Counted from the first letter of the stretch, positions 33,461 through 42,423 are shown. The stretch is DNA of 64,000 bases from UBA1757 sp963617485 (GCA_963617485.1 CAVEPA010000002.1:124001-188000); one strand, 5' to 3'. Program-made: numbers and translations. Notes: generated by a model from the sequence alone, not told the origin.

Positions 33461-34328
33461 CTTGAAAACAAGATACAGGCAGGGTACTGTTGTCGACAAG
33501 ATAATATACATCAATGTGGCCGTGTTTGTAGTGCAGGCCTTGGTTATCGTGCTGTGCCGCCTGCTGGGGGTCAGTACGGGATTCTTTGCCCGTCTGCTGG
33601 AATTGCCGGCTTCGCTGCCGATGCTGCTCCGTCGCCCTTGGACGTTGCTAAGCTATATGTTCGTGCATAATGGACTGATGCACTTGTTCTTCAATATGCT
33701 GTGGCTGTATTTTTTCGGCCGGCTGTTTTTGCGCTATTTCGGCACGAGGCAGTTCTTGGCGGCCTATTTCGGCGGTGGCATTGCGGGTGCTGTAGTCTAT
33801 CTCTTGGGCTATAACCTGCTGGCTTATTATCAACCGATGGCCGATTTCAGCCTTTTGGCTGGTTCTTCAGCTGCCATTCTGTCGCTTACGCTGGCGCAGG
33901 CCTTCTACCAACCCGACGAAGAAATAAATCTGTTTATGTTCGGCCGCCTCAAGATGAAGTGGCTGGTAGTGGCCATGGTGGTGATTGATTTGCTCAGCTT
34001 GACGGGCGACAATGGCGGCGGCAGTCTGTCTCATTTGGGAGGCGCGCTCTTCGGCCTCTGCGCCGGTCTGTATTGGACCAAGGGCCAGTACCGTCTGAAT
34101 GGGCGGCCATCCTTTTTCGACAAGATTTTCAAACAACGTCAAAGTGCTCAGAGTAAGACCTATCATCGTCCTAGCCGCGAACAATCGAACAGTGACCAGG
34201 CTTATCGCGACCGCCGCAAGGCCGACAGCGATAGGGTGGATGCTATTTTGGACAAGGTGAAGGCCTCCGGTTACGACAGCCTGACTGACGAAGAAAAACG
34301 CTTCCTTTTCGAGTCTGGCAGAAAATAA
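33441..34328 (+). CDS. Rhomboid-family protein (second of two), with C-terminal cytosolic tail
   Basis: A 295-residue paralog of the preceding gene, overlapping it by 20 bases. Core motifs are LMHLFFNMLWLYFFGR, a serine region LAGSSAAILSLTLAQ where GASG is replaced by GSSA, and LSHLGGALFGLCAGLY with the catalytic His. The Ser is still present, so it may be active, but the altered turn could change or remove activity. About 80 residues after the last helix are basic and charged (KQRQSAQSKTYHRPSREQS...) and probably cytosolic, ending in a DEEKRFLFESGRK helix that is common in Bacteroidetes rhomboids. The EEP gene follows 9 bases later. Confidence 0.88.
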   Translation: MDSFWDNLKTRYRQGTVVDKIIYINVAVFVVQALVIVLCRLLGVSTGFFARLLELPASLPMLLRRPWTLLSYMFVHNGLMHLFFNMLWLYFFGRLFLRYFGTRQFLAAYFGGGIAGAVVYLLGYNLLAYYQPMADFSLLAGSSAAILSLTLAQAFYQPDEEINLFMFGRLKMKWLVVAMVVIDLLSLTGDNGGGSLSHLGGALFGLCAGLYWTKGQYRLNGRPSFFDKIFKQRQSAQSKTYHRPSREQSNSDQAYRDRRKADSDRVDAILDKVKASGYDSLTDEEKRFLFESGRK

Positions 34329-34337
34329 TAAGGCGAG

Positions 34338-35441
34338 ATGGCCAAGCAGAACAAGCAGAAGAAACCCGGTTTTTTTGGTACCCTGCGCGATATGGTACTG
34401 GTTGCCGTCAGTGCGGTGCTGGCTCTCTTGCTGCTTGTGTCGGCCAAGTTCACGCTCGTCAGCCCCGTGGAGCATAGTGTATGCATCTATCCAAACTATG
34501 CGCTGCCTTTTTTGTTTCTGCTCAACACAGTAAGCCTGGGCTATTGGATATGGCGTAAGAAAGGCTGGGCTTTGCTTTCGGTGCTGGCACTGCTTCTCTG
34601 CTGGGGCGAACTGAAGGTTTGGTTCCCTGTCCATCTGGGCGACGAAGCGGCTCCGCTGACAGAAAAAGAGTACAAAATCCTTACATACAATACGATGCAG
34701 TTCTCGAACGGAAACCCGCATCAGAAGAATAAACCCAATAAGGTGCTGGAATATCTCCGTTCATCGCAGGCCGATATCATCTGTCTGCAGGAAACCATGT
34801 GCTACGGCGGGAAAAGACTGTCCAAGGCCGATGTGAGGAAATCTCTGTCTGCCTATCCCTACCAATGCAGTCTGCCCGACGACAACAGCAACCGTATGTG
34901 GCTCTTCTCGAAGTATCCCATCCTCAAGAGCCGCCGCATAAAGTACCGGAGCGACTATAATGCAAGTTTCTATTGCGATGTCCAGCTGGACGGCAAGGTA
35001 ATACGGGTCATCAACAATCATTTGGAATCGAACAAGCTAACCTCGCGCGACAAAGATCTCTACAAGGATATTAAGCTGGATACGGAAAGCATCAGTCAGG
35101 GCGCTTTTACCTTGAACCGGAAACTGGGTCCAGCCGCCAGCCTGCGTGCCAAACAGGCAGATGCAGTGGCGCGCGAAATAGCGGAGTCTCCTTATCCGGT
35201 GATAGTCTGCGGCGATTTCAATGATATTCCCAATTCCTACACTTACCGGCGCATATCCAAAGGATTGCAAGATGCCTGGGCTTCCCATGCCACCGGTTTC
35301 GGTATCACTTTTCACGAATCTCTGTACCGCTTCCGCATCGATTACATCTTGCACTCTCCCTCTATCAAGAGCCGCCAGCCTCAAGTTGACAGGCTCGGCT
35401 ATTCCGACCATTATCCGCTTTGGACATATTTTCAGCTGTAA
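34338..35441 (+). CDS. Membrane-anchored endonuclease/exonuclease/phosphatase-family protein
   Basis: A 367-residue protein with two or three N-terminal transmembrane segments (about 12-32, 45-65 and 72-90), then an EEP domain. Catalytic-type motifs are ILTYNTMQFS near 113, ICLQETMCYGG near 148 (metal-binding Glu), RVINNHLES near 220, CGDFNDIPNSYTY near 290 and YSDHYPLWTY at the C-terminus (Asp-His pair). The family includes DNases and phospholipid or inositol phosphatases; this subgroup's substrate is not known. It probably faces the periplasm. It follows the rhomboids and precedes priA by 2 bases. Confidence 0.85.
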   Translation: MAKQNKQKKPGFFGTLRDMVLVAVSAVLALLLLVSAKFTLVSPVEHSVCIYPNYALPFLFLLNTVSLGYWIWRKKGWALLSVLALLLCWGELKVWFPVHLGDEAAPLTEKEYKILTYNTMQFSNGNPHQKNKPNKVLEYLRSSQADIICLQETMCYGGKRLSKADVRKSLSAYPYQCSLPDDNSNRMWLFSKYPILKSRRIKYRSDYNASFYCDVQLDGKVIRVINNHLESNKLTSRDKDLYKDIKLDTESISQGAFTLNRKLGPAASLRAKQADAVAREIAESPYPVIVCGDFNDIPNSYTYRRISKGLQDAWASHATGFGITFHESLYRFRIDYILHSPSIKSRQPQVDRLGYSDHYPLWTYFQL

Positions 35442-35443
35442 AG

Positions 35444-37684
35444 ATGTCGACGATAGCGGAAGTGATATTGCCTGTCCCTTTTTGTGACACTTTGAGTTAC
35501 GCTGTTCCCGACAGCCTGAAGGGAAACGTGCTGCCCGGCTGTCGCATAACGGTGCCGCTTAAAGGAAAGACCGCCATGACGGGTATTGTGTTGAGAATCA
35601 AGGAGGAAAAGGTTGATTACCCCCTCAAGGACATAACAGCGCTGCTCGATGTATGCCCGGTGATGAGCCCAATACAGCTCGATTTTTGGAAATGGCTGGC
35701 CTCGTACTATGCTTGTAAGCTAGGAGAGGTGATGGCGGCCGCGCTGCCCACCGGCTTGAAGTCGGAAGAAGGGTATAAACCCAAAACGGAAATTTGTCTG
35801 TCGCTGACTCCCGTTTATCGTCAAGAAGAGAATCTGGATGCACTGATGCAAGCGCTCAAGACCAAAGCCAAGAAACAATGGCAGTTGTTGCAGCTGTTTT
35901 TATCGATGAAATCGGATGATTTCTCTCTGTCCAGGACCCGATTGTTGCAACATGCCGGCACTTCTCCGGCGGCTTTGAAGTCTTTGATAGACAAAGGTGT
36001 GCTTGAACAGCACCAACAGGAAGTGTCGCGTCTTAGATTCTGGCAAAGTGAGGAGGAACAGACTATCCGTTTTTCGCCTGCGCAAGAACGGGCTTATCAT
36101 CAGATACGCACTGCTTGGGAAAAACAGGACATCTGTCTGTTGCATGGTGTTACTTCGAGCGGTAAGACCGAAATCTATACCCAACTGATAAAGGAAACCT
36201 TGGCGCAGGGCAAACAAGCACTCTATCTTTTGCCCGAAATCGCTCTGACGGCCCAAATGACGCGCCGCTTGAGAAAAAGGTTCGGTGAAATCATGCTGGT
36301 TTACCACTCGAAATGCTCTATGAACGAACGGGTGGAAATCTGGCGGCGTGTGCTGGCCGGCGAGGGTCCTCTCTTGGTGGTTGGCGTGCGTTCATCGGTG
36401 TTTTTGCCCTTCCAGCGTTTGGGTCTAATCGTTATTGACGAAGAACACGAGCCTTCGTACAAACAAAGCGAGCCTGCCCCGCGCTACCATGCGCGCAATG
36501 CAGCCCTGATGTTGGCCAAGATGCATCATGCCAAGGCTTTGCTCGGTTCGGCAACGCCCTCGCTGGAGTCGTATACCAAGGCACGGGAAGGACGCTATGC
36601 CTTGGTGAAACTCGAGGAGCGTTACCGCGATATGCAAATGCCCGAAATTTTGTTGGCAAATATTTCAGAAGCCCGCCGCAAGAAAGAGATGCAAGCCATG
36701 TTCACGCCTTTGCTTATCGAAAAAATGAAGGCGGCACTCGAGCAAGGCGAGCAGGTGATACTCTTCCACAACCGACGCGGCTATGCCACGGTGATGAGTT
36801 GTCGGGCATGCGACTGGACCCCGCGATGCCGACGTTGTGATGTGGCGCTCACTTACCATAAGCAAAGCAACAGTCTGCGTTGTCACTATTGCGGCCGACA
36901 ATATGCCATTCCATCGAGATGTCCGGCTTGCGGCAAGCCCATGCTGGCCAGTTTCGGCTATGGTACCGAACAGATACAGGAAGCGGTGCAACAGCTCTTC
37001 CCTCAAGCCCGGGTGGCCCGTATGGACACCGATGTGACGACAGGGCGCGGCGTGGTGGAGCAGACCATAAAAGACTTTGAGCAACAACATATTGATGTGC
37101 TTATCGGTACGCAGATGATAGGCAAGGGTCTCGACTTCGACCATGTGAGTGTGGTAGGCGTGCTCAATGCCGATATGATGCTCAATCAGAACGATTTCAG
37201 AGCGCATGAACGCGCTTTTCAGCTATTGGTGCAGGTGAGCGGCCGCGCCGGCCGCAAGGGCCGGCGCGGTACGGTCGTCATCCAAACCAACGACCCTTCC
37301 CAGCCGCTCATTCAGCGCGTTCTGCACTACGACTACGCCAGCTTCTATGTGGATGCCATGAAGGAACGCTACGATTTTCATTACCCGCCCTATTACTACA
37401 TCATCGATGTGTGGTTCAAGCATCCCCAGCAAAGCAAGGTGCAGACGGCGGCGCAGTATTTTGCCAATATCTTGGAACCCTTGTTCCCGGGTATGGTTTA
37501 CGGACCTTTCGACCCGGCCGTGGCCAAAGTGCGTGAAGTGTTTATCCAGAAACTCAGTCTCAAAATAGCCCCCACCCAGTCTCTTTTGAAAATAAAAGAC
37601 TACCTTTGCGGCCTGCAAGCGCATCTGCAGAAAGATCCGCTTACCAGACAAGTGCAAATCTATTTTGACGTCGATCCTTTATAA
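35444..37684 (+). CDS. priA: Primosomal protein N' (replication restart helicase)
   Basis: Restarts stalled replication forks by recognising fork structures and loading the primosome. The 746-residue protein has an N-terminal 3'BD (VILPVPFCDTLSYAVPDSL), a winged helix, then the helicase: Walker A HGVTSSGKTEIY near residue 237, DEEH in VIDEEHEPSY near 333, a zinc-binding block with paired CxxC motifs (SCRACDW, RCRRCD, RCHYCG, RCPACG) near 448-490, and VSGRAGRKGRRG near residue 601. I use the ATG at 35444 rather than 35420, since the latter lies inside the EEP gene. An 11-bp GC palindrome at 37243-37269 falls inside the conserved motif. The TAATG stop/start links it to the next gene. Confidence 0.95.
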   Translation: MSTIAEVILPVPFCDTLSYAVPDSLKGNVLPGCRITVPLKGKTAMTGIVLRIKEEKVDYPLKDITALLDVCPVMSPIQLDFWKWLASYYACKLGEVMAAALPTGLKSEEGYKPKTEICLSLTPVYRQEENLDALMQALKTKAKKQWQLLQLFLSMKSDDFSLSRTRLLQHAGTSPAALKSLIDKGVLEQHQQEVSRLRFWQSEEEQTIRFSPAQERAYHQIRTAWEKQDICLLHGVTSSGKTEIYTQLIKETLAQGKQALYLLPEIALTAQMTRRLRKRFGEIMLVYHSKCSMNERVEIWRRVLAGEGPLLVVGVRSSVFLPFQRLGLIVIDEEHEPSYKQSEPAPRYHARNAALMLAKMHHAKALLGSATPSLESYTKAREGRYALVKLEERYRDMQMPEILLANISEARRKKEMQAMFTPLLIEKMKAALEQGEQVILFHNRRGYATVMSCRACDWTPRCRRCDVALTYHKQSNSLRCHYCGRQYAIPSRCPACGKPMLASFGYGTEQIQEAVQQLFPQARVARMDTDVTTGRGVVEQTIKDFEQQHIDVLIGTQMIGKGLDFDHVSVVGVLNADMMLNQNDFRAHERAFQLLVQVSGRAGRKGRRGTVVIQTNDPSQPLIQRVLHYDYASFYVDAMKERYDFHYPPYYYIIDVWFKHPQQSKVQTAAQYFANILEPLFPGMVYGPFDPAVAKVREVFIQKLSLKIAPTQSLLKIKDYLCGLQAHLQKDPLTRQVQIYFDVDPL

Positions 37685-38778
37685 TGAAGATGCAGCGTTT
37701 CATCATCCCATTTCTGCTTTTAGCCCTTGTGGCTATGGCTAAGCCCGTCTGTGCCCAAACTCGGGACAACGGACCGCAGTGGGTATACAAGCTTGAGGCG
37801 CTCAATTATTTCGACAACCGCGAGTATAAAGCCGATATCCAGCACTCGCAAACCATTTTCGCCACCCGCCTGTCACCCGAGGTAGGCTTGGCTGTCAATG
37901 ATGAGCTACGAGGCTTGCAACATCGCCTGATGTTGGGTTTGCATTTTACCAAGGAAATGGGCAAAACCATCGATGAAAAGAGCTTTATCCCCACCGTTTA
38001 CTACCACCTGCATCATCAGCCTTCGGGTTTTAGCATGAGCTTGGGTTCGTTGCCGTATACTCTTCTCAGCGAGGACCTTCCCGCCTATATTTTATACGAT
38101 TCCATCGCGTATGCCAGACCGAATATACAGGGCGCGTTGTTGCAATACCGCAGCAACCGTGCTTTTGCCGATTTTATCTGCGATTGGCGTTCCATGCAGA
38201 CCCTGGAGCAGCGCGAGGCCTTTCGGCTGATTCTCAACGGTCAATATCGTTGGAATATCTTGGCAGCAGGGGCCTTGATGCAGATGAACCATCTGGCCAG
38301 CTATAAATTTCAAAAGAACGGCGTTTGCGATGATATGTTGCTGCAACCCTACCTTAGTTTGAATCTGCCTTTGCTGGACAGCCTTCAGCTCAAGGCCGGT
38401 TACCTGCTTTCTTACCAGTGCGACCGGACATCGCCCATGACCCCCAGTTGGACGCAAGCCTTGGTGTTGGATGTGTGTGCCCGCTGGAAACATCTGGGCA
38501 TCAAAAACAGCCTTTATGTAGGAAGCAATTTGCAATCCTTGTACGATGCTTATGGCAGCCTGCTTTATCAAGGAGATTCCTTCTATCGCTCTTCCCTGTA
38601 CAACCGTTGCGACTTGTATGTTTATCTGTTCCGCAACAATTTTGTCAATTGCCTTTTTTCCTGGAATCTACATTATACTAAAGAATATGGTCTGGATTAT
38701 CAACAACAGCTCATCTGCCGCTTTTCGACCGACGGCTTGAGACAGAACCGGGCCATTCGTAACCTTTTTGGAAAATGA
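37684..38778 (+). CDS. Exported envelope protein of unknown function
   Basis: A 364-residue protein with a clear signal peptide (MKMQRFIIPFLLLALVAMAKPVCAQ). The rest has regular aromatic and polar alternation (YYHLHHQPSGFSMSLGSLPY, RSNRAFADFICDWRS, LYVGSNLQSLYDAYGSLLY, LYVYLFRNNFVNCLFSWNLHY) suggesting a beta-barrel or beta-rich outer membrane protein. I recognise no family. It is coupled to priA by the TAATG overlap and to the antiporter gene by an ATGA overlap, so it is probably expressed constitutively with them. Its place in this operon gives no functional clue. Confidence 0.7.
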   Translation: MKMQRFIIPFLLLALVAMAKPVCAQTRDNGPQWVYKLEALNYFDNREYKADIQHSQTIFATRLSPEVGLAVNDELRGLQHRLMLGLHFTKEMGKTIDEKSFIPTVYYHLHHQPSGFSMSLGSLPYTLLSEDLPAYILYDSIAYARPNIQGALLQYRSNRAFADFICDWRSMQTLEQREAFRLILNGQYRWNILAAGALMQMNHLASYKFQKNGVCDDMLLQPYLSLNLPLLDSLQLKAGYLLSYQCDRTSPMTPSWTQALVLDVCARWKHLGIKNSLYVGSNLQSLYDAYGSLLYQGDSFYRSSLYNRCDLYVYLFRNNFVNCLFSWNLHYTKEYGLDYQQQLICRFSTDGLRQNRAIRNLFGK

Positions 38779-39725
38779 TACAGTATTTGCTTATTGTAGT
38801 CGGCTTTGTCTTGCTGACATTCGGTGCCGACTTTTTGGTTGACGGTTCGAGCAGTGTGGCAAAACGTCTGAAAATATCCGATTTGCTTATCGGTCTTACC
38901 GTGGTGGCTTTCGGAACTTCGGCACCCGAACTGGTAGTGAACATCGTGGCCTCGGTGGAAGGTAACAACGAATTGGCCATGACCAATATCCTGGGAAGCA
39001 ACACTATCAATGTCTTTATCATTCTGGGCTTGTCGGCAGCCATTTATCCCATCTATTGCCAACGCAGCCTGCGGCATTTCGAGATACCTCTGGCCACTTT
39101 GGGCGGTCTGCTGGTGTTACTGTTGGGCACCGACTTCTTTGTAACTTCCGCACCGAGAGAGCTCTCGCGTTGGGATGCCGCCGTCATGCTGATGTTTTTC
39201 GCTTTCTTTATGTATCAGACCATTAAGACCGGCATTAAGGCGGGTGACGATGAAGCCGAAGAAGTGAAAGTGAAATCTTGGGGATTGTCTGTGCTGATGA
39301 TAGTGGGCGGTTTGGTCATGCTGGTGGTAGGCGGCGATATCATCGTGAAATCGGCCACGGCCATCGCCCGCAGCTGGGGCGTAAGCGATGCTATTATCGG
39401 TGTAACGGTGGTGGCTTTGGGAACATCCCTGCCCGAACTGGCCACCTCGGTGATGGCCGTTATCAAGAAGAACGGCGACATGGCCATCGGCAACATCATC
39501 GGCAGCAATATCTTCAATATCTTCTTTATCCTGTCGGTGAGCGCCATGATACATCCGCTGCAGTACTATCCCAACATGATATTGGATGCTGTCATGGCAT
39601 TTTTGGGATGCTTCCTGGTGATGCTCTTCGTAGCAAAAGGAAAACATCGCATAGGACATTGGCAAGGTGTGTTCATGCTCGTTGTCTATGCGATGTATCT
39701 TTACCTGCTTATCCGCAGTCTCTGA
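38775..39725 (+). CDS. Calcium/sodium antiporter (CaCA family), copy 1
   Basis: A 316-residue inner membrane exchanger that moves Ca2+ out in exchange for Na+. Two inverted alpha-repeats are visible, GTSAPELVVNIVASVEGNNEL near residue 38-65 and GTSLPELATSVMAVIKKNGD near 215-235, each followed by the helix GSNxxNxFxILG (ILGSNTINVFIILG and IIGSNIFNIFFILS). About ten transmembrane helices are expected. It is the last gene of the plus-strand run from 32.7 kb, overlapping its upstream gene by 4 bases. A second copy lies at 43898. Confidence 0.93.
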   Translation: MIQYLLIVVGFVLLTFGADFLVDGSSSVAKRLKISDLLIGLTVVAFGTSAPELVVNIVASVEGNNELAMTNILGSNTINVFIILGLSAAIYPIYCQRSLRHFEIPLATLGGLLVLLLGTDFFVTSAPRELSRWDAAVMLMFFAFFMYQTIKTGIKAGDDEAEEVKVKSWGLSVLMIVGGLVMLVVGGDIIVKSATAIARSWGVSDAIIGVTVVALGTSLPELATSVMAVIKKNGDMAIGNIIGSNIFNIFFILSVSAMIHPLQYYPNMILDAVMAFLGCFLVMLFVAKGKHRIGHWQGVFMLVVYAMYLYLLIRSL

Positions 39726-39739
39726 CGGCAGTCCATCCT

Positions 39740-41128
39740 TTACTTTTGGATAAGCGCCTCTACCTCTTCGATGGTCTTGGGCTTGGTCTTGTGTCCGAGA
39801 CACTTGGGACCTTGCGCGGTAATGGCGTAGTTCTCTTCGTTGCGGATACCGCCAAAGTCGCGCCATTTTTCAACTTCGCTCCAAACGATGAAATCGTCGT
39901 GGATATGACGTTCGCGCCATAGGTCGATAAGTTCGGGAATGAAATAGATGCCCGGTTCCACTGTAAATACATGACCCGGTTTTAAGGCCTTGGCAAAGCG
40001 TAGCGATTTAAGACCGAACTGCGTACTCTTGGGTTGCCCGTCGTAACCGACATATACCTCTCCCAAGTTTTCCATGTCGTGCACATCCAAACCCATTTGA
40101 TGACCCAGTCCGTGAGGCAAGAACAGCGCGTGTACACCTTGAGCCAGAATGTCATCCACTGAACCTTTGAGCAGACCGAGCGCTTTCATGTTTTCGGCCA
40201 ACTTGCGGCAGACAGCGAAATGAACCTCTTTATAAGTGATGCCTTCGCGCAGGTTTTCGATGGCGGTCATATGCGATTCCAACGACATTTCATAAATGAT
40301 GCGTTGTCTTGTGCTGAATGGCTGTCCGACGGGGAAGGTACTCGACAGGTCGCCGCAATAATGGCTTTCGATTTCTGCACCGGCATCCAAAAGGAAAAGG
40401 TCACCTTTCTTCAGCACATTGCCATGGTAGTGGTTGTGCAGCGTCTGGCCGTTGCGGGTTGCGATGACTGGGAACGAGATGTAGCCGTTGGCAGCCAGCG
40501 CAATCTCTTCCACGCGAGCCGATACCTGAGCTTCCAAGATGCCCGGACGTGCCGTCTGCATAGCGGCAACGTGCATATCCACCGAGATGTCCACTGCCTT
40601 TTCAATTTCGGCCAGTTCTTCGTCGCTCTTGATTTCGCGTTGGGCTACAATGGCCTTGATAAGGTTGACGGATTCTTTTTCGGCCAATTGGGCGACGGGG
40701 CAACCCAGCAGTTCGGACATCCGTATTTTGACGGCGTGATGATAGGGGAGGGTGAAGTGAATCTGACGCTTCTGCGCCAAGGCTTTGGTGATGTAGGAAG
40801 CCAGCTCTTTCGAGGCGGCCACTTCTTCTACACCTACGCCAGCAGCGCGTTCGGCAAGTTTGGGCTGCGGACCCATCCATACGATGTCGTCTATGCTGTA
40901 ATCGTCGCCGAAAAGCAGGCAGCGGTTGGCCTCAATGTCCATCAAGGCGGCCAGGCCGGGAAAGTCTATGCCGAAGAAATACAGAAAATTACTGTCCTGA
41001 CGGAAGGGAAAACAGTTGTCGGGATAGTTCATGGGGCTGTCTTCGTTGCCCAGGAAAAGAACCAGGCCTGAGCCTAGCTGCTGCGCCAGACGTTGGCGTC
41101 TTTGGCGATAAGTGTCGGCGGTAAACAT
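39740..41128 (-). CDS. Xaa-Pro aminopeptidase (M24B)
   Basis: Removes N-terminal residues before proline. A 462-residue enzyme with an N-terminal aminopeptidase P domain (MFTADTYRQRRQRLAQQLG, LFLGNEDSPMNYPDNCFPFRQDSNFLYFFG) and a pita-bread metal domain: first ligands in FLLDAGAEIESHYCGDLSSTFPVG, the LPHGLGHQMGLDVHD block with a ligand His, EPGIYFIPELID and EENYAITAQGP. All ligands expected for a two-metal enzyme can be seen. There is no signal peptide, so it is cytosolic. Convergent with the antiporter (14-base gap) and divergent from the HD-domain gene. Confidence 0.94.
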   Translation of the reverse strand: MFTADTYRQRRQRLAQQLGSGLVLFLGNEDSPMNYPDNCFPFRQDSNFLYFFGIDFPGLAALMDIEANRCLLFGDDYSIDDIVWMGPQPKLAERAAGVGVEEVAASKELASYITKALAQKRQIHFTLPYHHAVKIRMSELLGCPVAQLAEKESVNLIKAIVAQREIKSDEELAEIEKAVDISVDMHVAAMQTARPGILEAQVSARVEEIALAANGYISFPVIATRNGQTLHNHYHGNVLKKGDLFLLDAGAEIESHYCGDLSSTFPVGQPFSTRQRIIYEMSLESHMTAIENLREGITYKEVHFAVCRKLAENMKALGLLKGSVDDILAQGVHALFLPHGLGHQMGLDVHDMENLGEVYVGYDGQPKSTQFGLKSLRFAKALKPGHVFTVEPGIYFIPELIDLWRERHIHDDFIVWSEVEKWRDFGGIRNEENYAITAQGPKCLGHKTKPKTIEEVEALIQK

Positions 41129-41163
41129 AAGTCTTGAGAGGTAATAAGTTGTATAAAACTTGA

Positions 41164-41182
41164 CAAATATACTTTATTTTTG
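41164..41182. promoter_or_regulatory. Overlapping divergent -7 boxes: Xaa-Pro aminopeptidase (-) and HD protein (+)
   Basis: TATATTTG on the minus strand at 41164-41171 and TATTTTTG on the plus strand at 41175-41182, both exact. The plus box overlaps a GTG that would extend the HD gene, which supports the ATG at 41215 as start. Confidence 0.5.
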
Positions 41183-41214
41183 TGTTTGCGATTTTGTTCG
41201 AGCAAAAAAAGATA

Positions 41215-41856
41215 ATGATGAAAAGCGATATCGTCCAATATATCGAGCAAGAAATCTTGCCCCAGTACGAGAACTTCGATATGGCGCACCGTGGCGGACA
41301 CGTGCGTGCAGTGATACAGCGGGCGCTGGAACTCGTTCCCTATTATCCGGTGGATGAAAACATGGTGTATGTGGCGGCGGCCTATCACGACCTGGGTCTG
41401 GCGTATGGCCGGGAGCTACACCACCTCTATTCTGGCCGCCGCCTGCGCGGGGACACCCGTCTGGCGCGGTGGTTTACCACCGGCCAGATCGAGGTGATGG
41501 CGCAGGCGGCGGAAGACCATCGTGCCAGCGCACAAACCGAGCCGCGCAACATTTATGGCAAGATAGTGGCCGAGGCCGACCGCCTTATCGATGCCGATAT
41601 GGTGATACGGCGCACGCTTCAGTACGGCTTGGACCATTGTCCTCAATTCACCGAGGACGGACACTGCGAGCGGGCCTTGCACCATTTGCGCGAAAAGTAC
41701 GGCCGCGGCGGCTATCTGAAGGTATTCTTGCCCGAATCGCCCAATGCGGCGGCTCTGGAAAATCTTCAAGCACTTATTGCCGACGAAGCGAAAATTCGCC
41801 CGCTGCTGCACGAAATCTTCCGCTCTCTAACGCAAAATGGAGGCGCAGTCTCTTAA
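41215..41856 (+). CDS. HD-domain phosphohydrolase-like protein
   Basis: A 213-residue cytosolic protein with HD-superfamily metal motifs: H in RGGHVRAVIQ near residue 26, the HD pair in AAAYHDLGLAYG near 58, a further His in AAEDHRAS near 98 and AEADRLIDADM near 119. These match the uncharacterised bacterial HD hydrolases that act on nucleotides or nucleic acid; no specific substrate can be named. The long lead-in from 41182 is not used. Its stop shares 3 bases with the antisense stop of the remnant gene at 41853. The gene has a rather GC-rich middle (CGCCGCCTGCGCGGGG). Confidence 0.8.
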   Translation: MMKSDIVQYIEQEILPQYENFDMAHRGGHVRAVIQRALELVPYYPVDENMVYVAAAYHDLGLAYGRELHHLYSGRRLRGDTRLARWFTTGQIEVMAQAAEDHRASAQTEPRNIYGKIVAEADRLIDADMVIRRTLQYGLDHCPQFTEDGHCERALHHLREKYGRGGYLKVFLPESPNAAALENLQALIADEAKIRPLLHEIFRSLTQNGGAVS

Positions 41857-42245
41857 ATCACTTTTTCTACCATCAATTCCCATGTTACACAATGTAATGC
41901 TCCACCTCTTTTTACAAGTGGCATTGCATATATCGGCATAATTTCCTTATTCGGAAACAATCTTGTCATCAAGTGGATTGCCTCTATATCATTGGGATAG
42001 TCATTCAAATAGCACCATGAGTCTGGCTCCAACTGACAATCATAGTTCAATTCCACAACATCAAAATGAGCATCAAGTATTTTCCGCAACCTTCTGTAAA
42101 ACGCCTTCACTTGACATCTTGCATGTAATTCTAGGGAAGGCTACACATACAAAATCTTCTTGGCTAGTTCTGTAAACTCATTGGTAATTGATTCTTCAGA
42201 GGATGTGCCGCCATGGAAAGTCTTAAGCAAATCGTTAAGTGTCAT
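41853..42245 (-). pseudogene. Degraded minus-strand gene remnants: an N-terminal piece and a deiminase-like C-terminal piece
   Basis: From the ATG at 42245 there is a 34-codon frame (MTLNDLLKTFHGGTSSEESI, then TNEFTELAKKILYV) ending in TAG at 42141. Past the stop, frame 41853-42110 encodes about 85 residues (DSWCYLNDYPNDIEAIHLMTRLFP, MPLVKRGGALHCVTWEL) that resemble the C-terminus of agmatine/peptidyl-arginine deiminases, whose active-site Cys lies in the GGxLHCxxW turn. A short frame between them (PRITCKMSSEGVLQKVAEN) is shifted. The whole deiminase core is missing. I read this as a deletion that joined the start of one gene to the end of another, then decayed. The upstream piece still has a good promoter. 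Confidence 0.55.
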
Positions 42246-42269
42246 GATGAAGTCTTTTGTTTCTTGAAG

Positions 42270-42300
42270 CAAAGGTAACCCTTTTTCCAAGATTGACAAC
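42270..42300 (-). promoter_or_regulatory. Promoter of the remnant gene
   Basis: On the minus strand GTTG (42297-42300), 19 bases, TACCTTTG (42270-42277). It is still well formed, so a short transcript encoding the 34-residue peptide may be made. Confidence 0.6.
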
Positions 42301-42365
42301 CGGTAGGTCGGGCGTTCCAAGGTTTTGTAAGATGGTTACAAAGACGTTTTATTTGTGTGAAGGTC

Positions 42366-42395
42366 TTGTTTTTCCAAGAAAGCGTTGTACATTTG
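42366..42395 (+). promoter_or_regulatory. Promoter in front of the small secreted protein
   Basis: TTG (42366-42368), 19 bases, TACATTTG (42388-42395). The ATG at 42424 follows 29 bases later. The next two genes have no comparable box, so all three could share this promoter. Confidence 0.65.
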
Positions 42396-42423
42396 TACGA
42401 TTTCGAAAAAATGTTAGAGAGTG

